64,000 nt of DNA from Bolinopsis microptera (lineage: Eukaryota; Ctenophora; Tentaculata; Lobata; Bolinopsidae), in the NCBI RefSeq assembly GCF_026151205.1, contig NC_087080.1, positions 6,552,797 through 6,616,796 on the forward strand. Reading direction: 5' to 3'. The notes beneath the pieces were generated by a model that did not search any database, was not told the origin of the DNA, and saw nothing but the letters and a program-made list of their open reading frames with translations. Position numbers and translations under genes: made by a program. Within the stretch, counting starts at the first letter, position 1. Every line of letters starts with the position of its first letter. Below, in pieces: positions 47,316 through 57,782 of the stretch.

Positions 47316-48707
47316 AATGAACATGTTGTAGTGCAAGTAAAAACACGAGTTGGACACAACTGTAACGCTATAAACTATCATAAAGTAGACAATAGTGATG
47401 GATTATATCGATATTAAACGCATTGTAATATCAAAATTCGTTATTTTTCTTAACCTAATCGGCGTCTCTTTTAAATCAGTAGCTTAAGGTAGTCGGATAA
47501 CTAGATTTTTCAAGTACTTGAGTTATTTTCCTGCTACTTTTGATCATTCAAAAAGATAAAATTTAAGAAAAAGCTGCCCGGACGAGCTCAGTGTACATGC
47601 TTTGTTAGTTATTACAGCGTGGTTACTATGTTCATATATATTGGAACAGTGCATATAATCGAAAGTATGCATCCAGACATGTGTATGTGTTCGACCAGAG
47701 TTCGTTTCAAAGTCTACAGCTCTCACATAACTCATTTTAGTGGGCATTCCCACAATTATTTGAGATGGAAATGAGTGGAGAGAATACTCTCCTGATTCCG
47801 TATTTTCTCGGGAGCCAACCCCGAACAGTGATATAGCTGACTCATGGTACTGGAGATAGGCTAAGATCTCTCTAACCGAACCGTCAGCATCAGCCATATC
47901 ACAGAAATTTTTGTGTGTTTTTGAGTTTTGTAAGAGCTGCAGACCCTGGATTCGAACCTGGGACCCTCAGATATTTTTATTCATTTCAAGCTTTCAAGGT
48001 GGAAATTAGTGCTCTGAGCTAATTCCAGGCCATCCCAGTTAGAATTCATGTGTACTTATAGAGTGAAATAACGACACAATGAGCAATGTTTGTCTAATGA
48101 CTGGCCCTCAGCAAGGCTCGAACACTCTACCTCGAGGCTAATCAGTACAGAGATCACAGCTGCACGCCACGGGAGGGCCGTATGAACTAAATAACATTGC
48201 TTTATATACGCCATGTATAGTTTCCATCTTTGTGAGGCACTACGTATGTTGCATACAAATATATACAACAGTTATTGTCATAAGCTTTTAAGCACACCTG
48301 TTCATATCATATAAGGGAGTAAGTGCTGGGGGAGCATTGTGTACATCTAATTACAACATGTTTATATGTTGACTGATGGAAAAGCCCTTATTTATAACAC
48401 AGGAGTATCATGTGGATGCTATGTTGTAACACACATTTGTCGTCAAAAAAATTATTTCGAGATGGCAATCAATACTCAAAACCAAAGAGTTTTTTGTTGT
48501 TGTCGTGAGCGTGTTAATTTTGTATGTGCTAGTTAAATTTAACTAGAGTGTACAGTTTAGGACAACACCTGGTTGATATGGTAACGTAACGAGAAAGCAC
48601 TTTTCAGGACGGTTACTCAGTAGTACCAAGATTGTACCGTCATTGTAAAGTAAAGTTACGGCAACAGCTGTGTTTGTACTTGACAGATATTTACTTAATT
48701 TAAGAAC
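47316..48707. other. Inner part of left arm
   Basis: Contains two tRNA-like B boxes on the minus strand (47948-47958 and 48115-48123), a short open frame beginning MADADGSVRE also present in the other arm, and the inner end with CAGGACGGTTACT. No recognised gene. Confidence 0.5.
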
Positions 48708-48966
48708 CAAATAAAACTAAAGTGAATTGATAAAAATGTAACTTTCTTAAAAGAAATACGTGTCAACAAAATGTAGAAGCTGATAAATATATAGTGTACT
48801 CGATCACGTATTACACTGACTGTTTGATATGAAATGTAATTTATAGAGAGTACTTACAGGACGGTTACTTTACAGCCAAGAAAAATATGTCATTGTATAA
48901 TAGCCATAGACCTAGTACAGAATAGTCACGGTAGCAGCTGTGCAATGTATTTGACTCAAATCTCTT
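48708..48966. other. Unpaired centre of the palindrome
   Basis: 259 bp not shared as an inverted copy. Its right half (about 48855-48955) is a diverged direct repeat of the adjoining inner arm end (about 48605-48690): CAGGACGGTTACT, then CCAAG, GTCATTGTA and GCAGCTGTG in the same order. This looks like the loop left by a foldback event rather than a coding module. Confidence 0.75.
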
Positions 48967-50354
48967 GTTCTTAAATTAAGTAAATATCTGTCAAGTACAA
49001 ACACAGCTGTTGCCGTAACTTTACTTTACAATGACGGTACAATCTTGGTACTACTGAGTAACCGTCCTGAAAAGTGCTTTCTCGTTACGTTACCATATCA
49101 ACCAGGTGTTGTCCTAAACTGTACACTCTAGTTAAATTTAACTAGCACATACAAAATTAACACGCTCACGACAACAACAAAAAACTCTTTGGTTTTGAGT
49201 ATTGATTGCCATCTCGAAATAATTTTTTTGACGACAAATGTGTGTTACAACATAGCATCCACATGATACTCCTGTGTTATAAATAAGGGCTTTTCCATCA
49301 GTCAACATATAAACATGTTGTAATTAGATGTACACAATGCTCCCCCAGCACTTACTCCCTTATATGATATGAACAGGTGTGCTTAAAAGCTTATGACAAT
49401 AACTGTTGTATATATTTGTATGCAACATACGTAGTGCCTCACAAAGATGGAAACTATACATGGCGTATATAAAGCAATGTTATTTAGTTCATACGGCCCT
49501 CCCGTGGCGTGCAGCTGTGATCTCTGTACTGATTAGCCTCGAGGTAGAGTGTTCGAGCCTTGCTGAGGGCCAGTCATTAGACAAACATTGCTCATTGTGT
49601 CGTTATTTCACTCTATAAGTACACATGAATTCTAACTGGGATGGCCTGGAATTAGCTCAGAGCACTAATTTCCACCTTGAAAGCTTGAAATGAATAAAAA
49701 TATCTGAGGGTCCCAGGTTCGAATCCAGGGTCTGCAGCTCTTACAAAACTCAAAAACACACAAAAATTTCTGTGATATGGCTGATGCTGACGGTTCGGTT
49801 AGAGAGATCTTAGCCTATCTCCAGTACCATGAGTCAGCTATATCACTGTTCGGGGTTGGCTCCCGAGAAAATACGGAATCAGGAGAGTATTCTCTCCACT
49901 CATTTCCATCTCAAATAATTGTGGGAATGCCCACTAAAATGAGTTATGTGAGAGCTGTAGACTTTGAAACGAACTCTGGTCGAACACATACACATGTCTG
50001 GATACTTTCGATTATATGCACTGTTCCAATATATATGAACATAGTAACCACGCTGTAATAACTAACAAAGCATGTACACTGAGCTCGTCCGGGCAGCTTT
50101 TTCTTAAATTTTATCTTTTTGAATGATCAAAAGTAGCAGGAAAATAACTCAAGTACTTGAAAAATCTAGTTATCCGACTACCTTAAGCTACTGATTTAAA
50201 AGAGACGCCGATTAGGTTAAGAAAAATAACGAATTTTGATATTACAATGCGTTTAATATCGATATAATCCATCACTATTGTCTACTTTATGATAGTTTAT
50301 AGCGTTACAGTTGTGCCCAACTCGTGTTTTTACTTGCACTACAACATGTTCATT
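48967..50354. other. Inner part of right arm
   Basis: Mirror of 47316-48707. B-box-like GTTCGAGCC at 49551 and GGTTCGAATCC at 49716, the second preceded by an A-box-like TAGCTCAGAGCA at about 49650, recall degenerate tRNA genes or SINE heads. A short MADADGSVRE open frame starts at 49777. Confidence 0.5.
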
Positions 50355-51615
50355 TGCCTATAAAAGGAGAACCAGTGGACTTATAGCTCATTTCTCAAAC
50401 TACTTTTTCAGTTACGTTTGATTTTTTGTGCTTTGGTACAAGTTAAAGACACACAACAAGTTCTCCAGGCAAACATCAAATTTTGTGTTACCTCTGAAAA
50501 AACGGCTATAAAAGGAGAACCAGTGGACTTAATTAGCTCATTTCTCAAACTGCTGTTTCAGTTACGTTTGATTGTTTGTGCTCTGCTACAAGTTCAAGAC
50601 ACACATCAAGTTTTACAGGAAAGCACCAAATTGTGTGTTTCCTCTGAAAACGGCTATAAAAGGAGAACCAGTGGACTTAAAGCTCATTTCTCAAACTGCT
50701 GTTTCAGTTACGTTTGATTTTTTGTGCTCTGCTACAAGTTAAAGACATACAACAAGTTCTCCAGGCAAACGTCAAATTTTGTGTTACCTCTGAAAAACGG
50801 CTATAAAAGGAGAACCGGTGGACTTTTAGCTCATTTCTCAAACTGCTGTTTCAGTTACGTTTGATTTTTTGTGCTCTGCTACAAGTTCAAGACACACATC
50901 AAGTTTTACAGGAAAGCACCAAATTTTGTGTTTCCTCTGAAAACGGCTATAAAAGGAGAACCAGTGGACTTAAAGCTCATTTCTCAAACTGCTGTTTCAG
51001 TTACGTTTGATTTTTTGTGCTCTGCTACAAGTTAAAGACACACAACAAGTTCTCCAGGCAAACATCAAATTTTGTGTTACCTCTGAAAAAACGGCTATAA
51101 AAGGAGAACTTGGGGACTTTTAGCTCATTTCTCAAACTGCTGTTTCAGTTACGTTTGATTTTTTGTGCTCTGCTACAAGTTCAAGACACACATCAAGTTT
51201 TACAGGAAAGCACCAAATTGTGTGTTTCCTCTGAAAACGGCTATAAAAGGAGAACCAGTGGACTTAAAGCTCATTTCTCAAACTGCTGTTTCAGTTACGT
51301 TTGATTTTTTGTGCTCTTCTACAAGTTAAAGACATACAACAAGTTCTCCAGGCAAACGTCAAATTTTGTGTTACCTCTGAAAAACGGCTATAAAAGGAGA
51401 ACCGGTGGACTTTTAGCTCATTTCTCAAACTGCTGTTTCAGTTACGTTTGATTTTTTGTGCTCTGCTACAAGTTCAAGACACACATCAAGTTTTACAGGA
51501 AAGCACCAAATTGTGTGTTTCCTCTGAAAACGGCTATAAAAGGAGAACCAGTGGACTTTTAGCTCATTTCTCAAACTGCTGTTTCAGTTACGTTTGATTT
51601 TTTGTGCTCTGCAAC
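50355..51615 (+). promoter_or_regulatory. Ninefold tandem promoter-like array, right arm
   Basis: TATAAAAGG occurs at 50359, 50507, 50655, 50802, 50948, 51096, 51242, 51389 and 51535, spaced 146-148 bp. In almost every unit GCTCATTT follows so that the A of TCATTT lies 31 bp after the first T of the TATA box; TCATTT fits the TCA(G/T)T(C/T) initiator. The last unit would start RNA near 51566, about 77 nt before the polymerase ATG. The array reads as nine core promoters in series; activity is inferred. Confidence 0.75.
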
Positions 51616-51642
51616 ACATCTTTGTGCTACGGAAAAGAAATC

Positions 51643-54600
51643 ATGAAAAGGGGACCTGGGGCAAGGACAGCTGATAAAAATCGCAACAAAAACCCAATTT
51701 TGGAATGTCCTATCTGCTCAAAGAGAATGAGATCTGACAACCTGAAACGGCATATCCCGACTCATAATCCTGAGAAGCCCTGCAGGAATTGCAAGAAGTT
51801 TTTTCGCTCTGACAAGTTGGCGAGACATGAGCTTTTGTGTAGCTCTGATATTGACGAATCCTTGTGCAACCGTCACTCTGGTGTTCATGAACATCTAAAT
51901 AGCGAAGAAGAATGCACCTCAATTGCAGGATATTTCAGGTCATATAAGCTTGATGTAGAGAAAAGTTCAGACTACGATCAAATTCTGTCAGACTCGTGCA
52001 TTGCAGTTGGAAATAAGATAACTCCATTTGTACAAAAGAATCCTATAAAAGTGCAACTAGTTATCACTCTTTCATTCCAAAAGCATGTACTTGACGATCG
52101 GGACTACTCAGAGAAGGTATTTAGATCCATATGTGAACCCTTGCTACTTGCAGATAATATTGCAGATCTTCTATCGCGTGCAAAAAGCTACATTAGACAC
52201 GGAATTGAAACTTATCAACGGTGTGGAAGTGGCTGGATATTCGATGAGCTACTATGTGCTCATGTTGAGATAGCAAAGTACTCACCACTCTTTGCATCCG
52301 GAAAAGTGTCTATTCCAAAGAAGCTAAAGAAAATGAGATCTATCCTAAACATAGCATCCCCCGACACCAAATGCTTCCTTTATTGCATTTTGGCAAAGAT
52401 GTATCCAGTTAATGGTCAAAACCCAGATAGACATACAAAATATCTACCTTACGCCAGTAAGATATATATGGCCTCTGTCCAATTTCCAGTCAGAATAAAA
52501 GATATATCAAAAGTTGAGAAGTTAAACAAGTTGTCAATTTCTGTCTTCCAGTGGTGCGTTGACAGTGAAGAAGTCTTGCCTCTAAAACATGGCAGTGGTG
52601 TCGGAACGCAAATTGATCTACTTTATCTGGAAAATGATGGGTGTGCCCATTACCTACTGATAAAAAACTTAAATGCATTCATGCGACATCGTTCTAGATA
52701 TCATAACACGATGTTTTACTGTCGAAAATGTATGCATGGATTTGTATCTCTGCAGAACCATAACAAACACTACCAGAACTGCAAGCAAGGGATCAATCAG
52801 TTAGTAAAGATGCCCGACCCAGGAGTCATTGAATTCAAGGCATTTCACAAGCAAGACAAGAAACTATTTACTGTGTACTTTGACTTTGAATGTTTAACAG
52901 TACCTTACAGTTCTTGCAGCAAAAAAGGCTCTTCTAGCTATACGGAAAAGTATCAAAAGCATGTGCCCTGTAGCTTTTGTATTGTTACTGTGTCAGAGTT
53001 TTCAGAATATGACTCCAAAGTTGTCACTTTCAGCGATGAAGATCCTAATAAAGTGACTGAAGAGTTTATCTCACAGCTAACTAAGATCCATGATGATATG
53101 ATGAAGTGCTATGAAAAGAATCAGTACCCAATAGACATGACAGCAGAAGATGAAATAAAGTTTAAAAGTGCTAAAATTTGTCATATTTGCAAAAGAAGAC
53201 TGAACTGGGAGTCGAGAACGGATTATCCAGTTCGAGATCATGACCATCTCAAAAAAAAGAATAACTTTAGAGGTGCTGCGTGCAATACTTGTAATATCAA
53301 CTACTTCAATAGAAGCAAAAGGGTCCCAGCATTCGCACACAATTTAAAAGGATACGATCTAAACCTTTTCTTGCTGGATTTGACAAAAAGGGTCGACAAG
53401 TTAAATGTGGTTCCTGAGACACTAGAGAAGTTTAAAGCAGTGTTTACAGATAAATTTACCTTCTTGGACAGCTTTGCTTTTCTTTCCACCTCGTTGGAAA
53501 AGTTAACTGCTAACATGAAAAAGTCTGGTCTTGAAAACTTCAAGAGACTGAAACGTGAGTTCCCGGAAAACTATGAGCTTTTGTCAGAAAAGGGTGTGTA
53601 TTTTTATGACTATGCATCATCTTACTCAGTTTTCTCCGAGAAGAATCTTCCTCCAAAGCAGGCATTTTACAGTAAACTTAGAGATGAGGATATCTCTGAC
53701 TCTGACTACTCAAGGGCTCAAAATGTCTTCAAAACCATGAACTGTCAAACATTGTTGGATTACATGGAGCTGTACGTAAAATCTGATGCTCTTCTATTAT
53801 GTGATGTGTTTGAAAACTTCCGGAAACTTTGCCTGGATTACTACGGCCTTGACTGCTGTCATTACATGAGTTTGCCAGGATTTTCATGGGATGCTATGCT
53901 AAAGATGACAAAAGTCAATATTGAGTACATAACTGATATCGATATGTATACATTTATAGAGAAAAATCTCCGGGGCGGAGTTACCACTGTCAATCATCGT
54001 CAATTCAAAGCTAACAACCCATATTTGGATGACTACGATTGCAGTAAACCAACATCTTTCATTCACTATGTCGATGCGAATAATCTGTATGGAAAGTCTA
54101 TGTCATTCAAGCTTCCCTGTAAGAATTTCCGTTGGCTTAGTAAGAATGAAATAAGATCGTTGAATATTGGTGATTTAGATCCCGAAGGTGACACCTGTTA
54201 TATTTTGGAAGTTGACCTACATTATCCAAAACATCTGCACGATCACCACAATGACTTCCCTCTTGCTGTGGAAAGCAAAATGATTTATGAGCATCAGTTA
54301 TCACCCTACAATAAAAAGTTTTTGGAGATGCACAACGAAAAATTCAAGTCTTCTCGTAAACTGGTTCCCGATTTAAAAGATAAGAAGCATTTTGTATGCT
54401 CCCTCAAGACACTCCAATTATGTTTGAGCAAAGGGTTGATTCTTGAAAAGATTCACCGAGTTATGGCAGCGGATCAAACAGACTTTGTCACTCCATACAT
54501 TAAATTTAACTCGGTAAAAAGACGAAATGCCAAGTCCGATTTTGAAAAAGACTTCTTTAAACTTGCTAACAATTCAATTTATGGTAAGTTTATCGAGAGT

Positions 54601-55383
54601 CTGAGAAATCGTACTAATGTTGACATTGTAAAAGATGAAAGATCTGCAAAGCGCCTCACTTCTAAGCCGCAGTTTATTGGATTTCACATGCTGGATGAGC
54701 AAACTACTGTTGTACAGTCTGTGAAGCGGAACTTAGTACTAAACAAACCCATTGCTTGCGGATTTATCGTTTTGGAAAATGCCAAACATATCATGGGAGA
54801 GTTCTGGTATGACGTCCTAAAGCCGAAATATGGTGAAAGAATAAAACTCATCCTAAGTGACACGGATAGCTTCATTTATGGTGTGTTTGCAGAGAATGGG
54901 TACGAAGATCTATACAGTATACGTGAACTTATGGATCTATCAGGTTACGTTGAGAATACCCCACTGTCGAGATTTAATGACCCCACCAACAAAAAAGTGC
55001 CTGGGAAGTTTTCAGACGAGAAACCGACTGAAATAATTAGTGAGGTTATTGCTCTGAAGCCTAAAATGTACTCTGTCATGACAAAGAAGCTTGTAACCAG
55101 GTGCAGTGAACAACATGAATGCACTTCATCTTGTTTCATTGGACATTCTGTCACAGCCAAAGGGATAGCTAAAGCTGCTCAAAGACGGATCCGACATGAA
55201 GATTACAGAAACGTATTAGATACTCAGTCAACAACGATGACAAAGTCACAAACAATTCGCGTTTTTGGAAACAAGATTTTTAGTGTTGTAGTACAAAAAC
55301 GAGGACTTTCTGGTTTTGACGATAAAAAATTTATTTTAGACGATGGTATTAGTACTTTGAGTTATGGACACAAAAATTTGTAA
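51643..55383 (+). CDS. Family-B DNA polymerase, right-arm copy
   Basis: 1246 aa from ATG 51643, almost identical to the left-arm copy. Same order of parts: paired N-terminal zinc fingers, a further Cys/His cluster (C360, C363), exonuclease motif YFDFEC, endonuclease VII-like Cys/His block, HNLKGYD, then palm motifs DANNLYG, KLANNSIYG and SDTDS. All catalytic Asp positions expected for family B are present. It lies just downstream of the promoter-like array. Length is within the range of Polinton-type polymerases; the frame is uninterrupted. Confidence 0.88.
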   Translation: MKRGPGARTADKNRNKNPILECPICSKRMRSDNLKRHIPTHNPEKPCRNCKKFFRSDKLARHELLCSSDIDESLCNRHSGVHEHLNSEEECTSIAGYFRSYKLDVEKSSDYDQILSDSCIAVGNKITPFVQKNPIKVQLVITLSFQKHVLDDRDYSEKVFRSICEPLLLADNIADLLSRAKSYIRHGIETYQRCGSGWIFDELLCAHVEIAKYSPLFASGKVSIPKKLKKMRSILNIASPDTKCFLYCILAKMYPVNGQNPDRHTKYLPYASKIYMASVQFPVRIKDISKVEKLNKLSISVFQWCVDSEEVLPLKHGSGVGTQIDLLYLENDGCAHYLLIKNLNAFMRHRSRYHNTMFYCRKCMHGFVSLQNHNKHYQNCKQGINQLVKMPDPGVIEFKAFHKQDKKLFTVYFDFECLTVPYSSCSKKGSSSYTEKYQKHVPCSFCIVTVSEFSEYDSKVVTFSDEDPNKVTEEFISQLTKIHDDMMKCYEKNQYPIDMTAEDEIKFKSAKICHICKRRLNWESRTDYPVRDHDHLKKKNNFRGAACNTCNINYFNRSKRVPAFAHNLKGYDLNLFLLDLTKRVDKLNVVPETLEKFKAVFTDKFTFLDSFAFLSTSLEKLTANMKKSGLENFKRLKREFPENYELLSEKGVYFYDYASSYSVFSEKNLPPKQAFYSKLRDEDISDSDYSRAQNVFKTMNCQTLLDYMELYVKSDALLLCDVFENFRKLCLDYYGLDCCHYMSLPGFSWDAMLKMTKVNIEYITDIDMYTFIEKNLRGGVTTVNHRQFKANNPYLDDYDCSKPTSFIHYVDANNLYGKSMSFKLPCKNFRWLSKNEIRSLNIGDLDPEGDTCYILEVDLHYPKHLHDHHNDFPLAVESKMIYEHQLSPYNKKFLEMHNEKFKSSRKLVPDLKDKKHFVCSLKTLQLCLSKGLILEKIHRVMAADQTDFVTPYIKFNSVKRRNAKSDFEKDFFKLANNSIYGKFIESLRNRTNVDIVKDERSAKRLTSKPQFIGFHMLDEQTTVVQSVKRNLVLNKPIACGFIVLENAKHIMGEFWYDVLKPKYGERIKLILSDTDSFIYGVFAENGYEDLYSIRELMDLSGYVENTPLSRFNDPTNKKVPGKFSDEKPTEIISEVIALKPKMYSVMTKKLVTRCSEQHECTSSCFIGHSVTAKGIAKAAQRRIRHEDYRNVLDTQSTTMTKSQTIRVFGNKIFSVVVQKRGLSGFDDKKFILDDGISTLSYGHKNL

Positions 55384-55842
55384 GTATTAAATGAATGTTG
55401 TTTTTATTAAGAATAGGATCAATGTTTACCTATTAAACTTTATTTAGAGTAATTGACACTTATTTGCGATAGTTACTGAAAAATTGTGAGTAAACGAAAT
55501 TTTGATTAACTATATTGCATGCTAGACTTGAATAATGCTTATTTTGTGGTGATATATTGTATCGATTTTACTTTGTTCAATATTCTTTTTAATTTATTCT
55601 AAAATAATATTTGTGTTTTAGTCGTAACTGTCCCGATAAAAAAAGATAAAAAATGCTATAGCTAAAAAGTTGCGAGAAAAATATGACAAAAAAACAGAAA
55701 TATTAGTAAACTACAGAAAATAAACATAAAAAGTCATAGGTGTGTGTAGCGGTTGCACTTTAAATTGTTTACTCAAGTAAATAATAAAACAAGCTAAAAA
55801 ATAAGGCATGCCATAAAAGTAACAGTATATATACACACACAC
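55384..55842. other. Element sequence downstream of PolB, no gene
   Basis: Mirror of 41841-42286. AT-rich, no ORF. Confidence 0.5.
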
Positions 55843-55878
55843 ACACACACAGTACATGCGCACACACATACACCCACA

Positions 55879-55944
<66 letters not shown>

Positions 55945-55960
55945 CTCTCTCCCCCCCCCC
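55843..55960 (-). repeat. Subterminal (GT)n, (GA)n, G-run, right arm
   Basis: Mirror of 41714-41840, about 60 bp inside the right tip. Confidence 0.9.
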
Positions 55961-56021
55961 CTCTTGTCGAAACTGGTACCTCACTTTTAGGTGATACAGC
56001 GGTACTATATTACATACTACT

Positions 56022-56027
56022 CTTGTT
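56022..56027 (+). repeat. Target-site duplication, right copy
   Basis: CTTGTT directly after the right tip. The flanks beyond it share no further similarity with the left flank. Confidence 0.8.
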
Positions 56028-56175
56028 CCACTATACTAGGATAAATTCCCTATTTGGCATTTAACACGAAATTTATTACAACCTGTTTAATGTTTATATA
56101 ACCTGCTTAAAACCGTTTTATTGTTTGAAACCGGTCAATAACCTGTTTATATTATAACCTTCATATCCTCAGCAG

Positions 56176-56300
56176 GTCAAGAGCCGCCCAGAAACTGCAC
56201 GTCCGCCTCGTCACAAGAAACGGTGCGCGACCCACGTGATAGCGTGATATCGAGCAGTTCTACAAGTAGCTCCAACAGCAGTTACGATGACGAGGGCTTG
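56176..56300 (+). CDS. Host gene, candidate exon L
   Basis: 125 nt, acceptor TATCCTCAGCAG (two AGs, 3 nt apart), donor GTAAGT, phase 1 to 0. It reads QEPPRNCTSASSQETVRDPR, then a serine-rich run ending DDEGL. It looks like a disordered, acidic/serine linker. It begins 154 bp after the right tip of the palindromic element. Confidence 0.65.
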
Positions 56301-57007
56301 GTAAGTGCTCAAACACAAGGAATTGTTTTATTTGGTACGGCTGAGCGGTGTGTTATAGCATTTTGTTTTCATTCTGCTGGAATGTATGCTTAATTGGGGT
56401 TAATTGCTCAAATGTATGAAAATTTGCCAAAGCTTTATCTAAAAGAAAAATGTTATAAGATTCCCTTTTATCAACTCTTTTTTTATCAAGAACCATTGTA
56501 TTGTAGGGTATCACATTCCCCAGAAAGTCCTGTGTTTCTTAATTAAAAATAATATTAAAATTTCCAACACGATCCTAGAGCAAGATTTTCATTTCAATAT
56601 CGAGATCCGAAAACTCATGAATAATTAACTATATATCCAATATCCATTAACCACGTAAGCGTCACTCGATGATGTCATCTTTCTACTGCTCATGCCTCAT
56701 GTCGATACGTGATTGGTATTTAAAATTTCACTTTTAAAATAACGGAATTTCCTATTTATTTTTAGCATCGAGCATCATATTCCAGTAATAGAATTAACGT
56801 TACTCTATCAATACTCATTCTTAAGCCCCTCCTTATCGTGATATGCAGTAGGCGAAGTATTTGTTAAATTTTTGAGAATGCTTTATGCTCGGACAATTAT
56901 AAAACGGAAAGTTCCCATTTTATGTCTCCGTGCTGATTGACAAAAAAATTGGTCAGCAGTCAGCTACTGAGTGGTGAAATGCAATTATCAATAATTTCCT
57001 CTCTCAG
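56301..57007 (+). other. Putative intron L-M
   Basis: 707 nt between good GTAAGT and CTCTCTCAG sites. No gene or repeat seen. Confidence 0.5.
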
Positions 57008-57137
57008 GCGAAGAACATGCCGCGATATCAGAAGAAGAAGATAAGAGCGGCGATGGTACAAACCCAGATACCTACTGGTTATAACATGAAGAGGAGGACA
57101 TCTTCTACAATAACGCAGGACGAAGCTATTTTATTAG
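57008..57137 (+). CDS. Host gene, candidate exon M
   Basis: 130 nt, phase 0 to 1, acceptor TTTCCTCTCTCAG, donor GTTAGA. It reads AKNMPRYQKKKIRAAMVQTQ and continues to TITQDEAILL. It has a basic N-terminal half. Phase fits both neighbouring exons. Confidence 0.65.
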
Positions 57138-57782
57138 GTTAGATTTTATTCCCAGAGATATTTTGAGCGGATAGTGTAGTGAAATTCGTGCATAATTAGC
57201 TACTCAAAAGCTCGCCGAAGGAGACAGTGTTTCGTTATCGGGGCTTTTGTAATCGACCGGAAATTTAAAATTTTATACATAATAAGTATTTGGTTGGTCC
57301 GTATCTTTCAAATAGTTGGCATTGTTGGATGTTTACCAAAAATTTGACGCCGTTAAGTTGGCCTACGGTATGCAATTAATTTGGTGAATTGACAGCCGTG
57401 ATAGTAGTATCATTTCCTTTTTTATCGAGCATTAAATACATAATTTATGCCTTCGCATCCGACAATTAGTGACCTATATTATGCATAATAATGAACTAGT
57501 CATAGAAAATTATAGCTCAATTTTAAATATAAATTACAGCAAACAATATAATATGCTGTCACATACCTCGTTCTGGTTATGTTTACATGTGGTCATTATT
57601 ATCTCATTAGTACTTCATTTTAAAAAGGTCATGAGCTTTTATTTGATAATAAGTTGGACATAATGCCCTAAAGAAGGTACATGCTATTTAATAGTTCAAC
57701 ATTTTAGTGACATTTTAGGTAAGCTTCTCAGACTCATCATAATATTATACCGACAATACATTTAAGAACTATATTATATTAT

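Larger units (their letters stand above)
41655..48707. repeat. Left 7.05-kb inverted arm
   Basis: Pairs with 48967-56021 as reverse complement along its whole length, with only a handful of small differences noticed by eye. Order from the outside inwards: 60-bp tip, G/GA/GT microsatellite, polymerase gene, ninefold repeat, tRNA-like B boxes, inner end. Confidence 0.92.
41655..56021. mobile_element. Palindromic Polinton-like element with two PolB genes
   Basis: A 14,367-bp unit made of two inverted arms (41655-48707 and 48967-56021) around a 259-bp centre. Ends are AGTAGTATG and its complement, flanked by the 6-bp direct repeat CTTGTT. Polintons/Mavericks are known for AG-type termini, long inverted repeats, 6-bp duplications and a protein-primed family-B polymerase, so that class is favoured. 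Only the polymerase is recognisable; integrase, protease, ATPase and capsid genes are not seen. It looks recent: arms are nearly identical and the duplication is perfect. Each polymerase copy appears uninterrupted. The unit sits in an intron of the host gene, 154 bp before exon L. Alternatives are a new PolB-only transposon group or, less likely given the duplication, an assembly foldback. Confidence 0.75.
48967..56021. repeat. Right 7.05-kb inverted arm
   Basis: Reverse complement of 41655-48707. It holds, from the centre outward, tRNA-like B boxes, the ninefold promoter-like array, the polymerase gene, the microsatellite and the tip. Confidence 0.92.

Noticed and set aside
49777-50058. Short MADADGSVRE open frame in both arms
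   Set aside because: No recognisable domain and too short to support alone; left unassigned.
41655-56021. Palindrome as a pure assembly foldback
   Set aside because: Small differences between the arms and a perfect 6-bp duplication outside both tips argue for a real integrated unit, though read-level proof is still needed.
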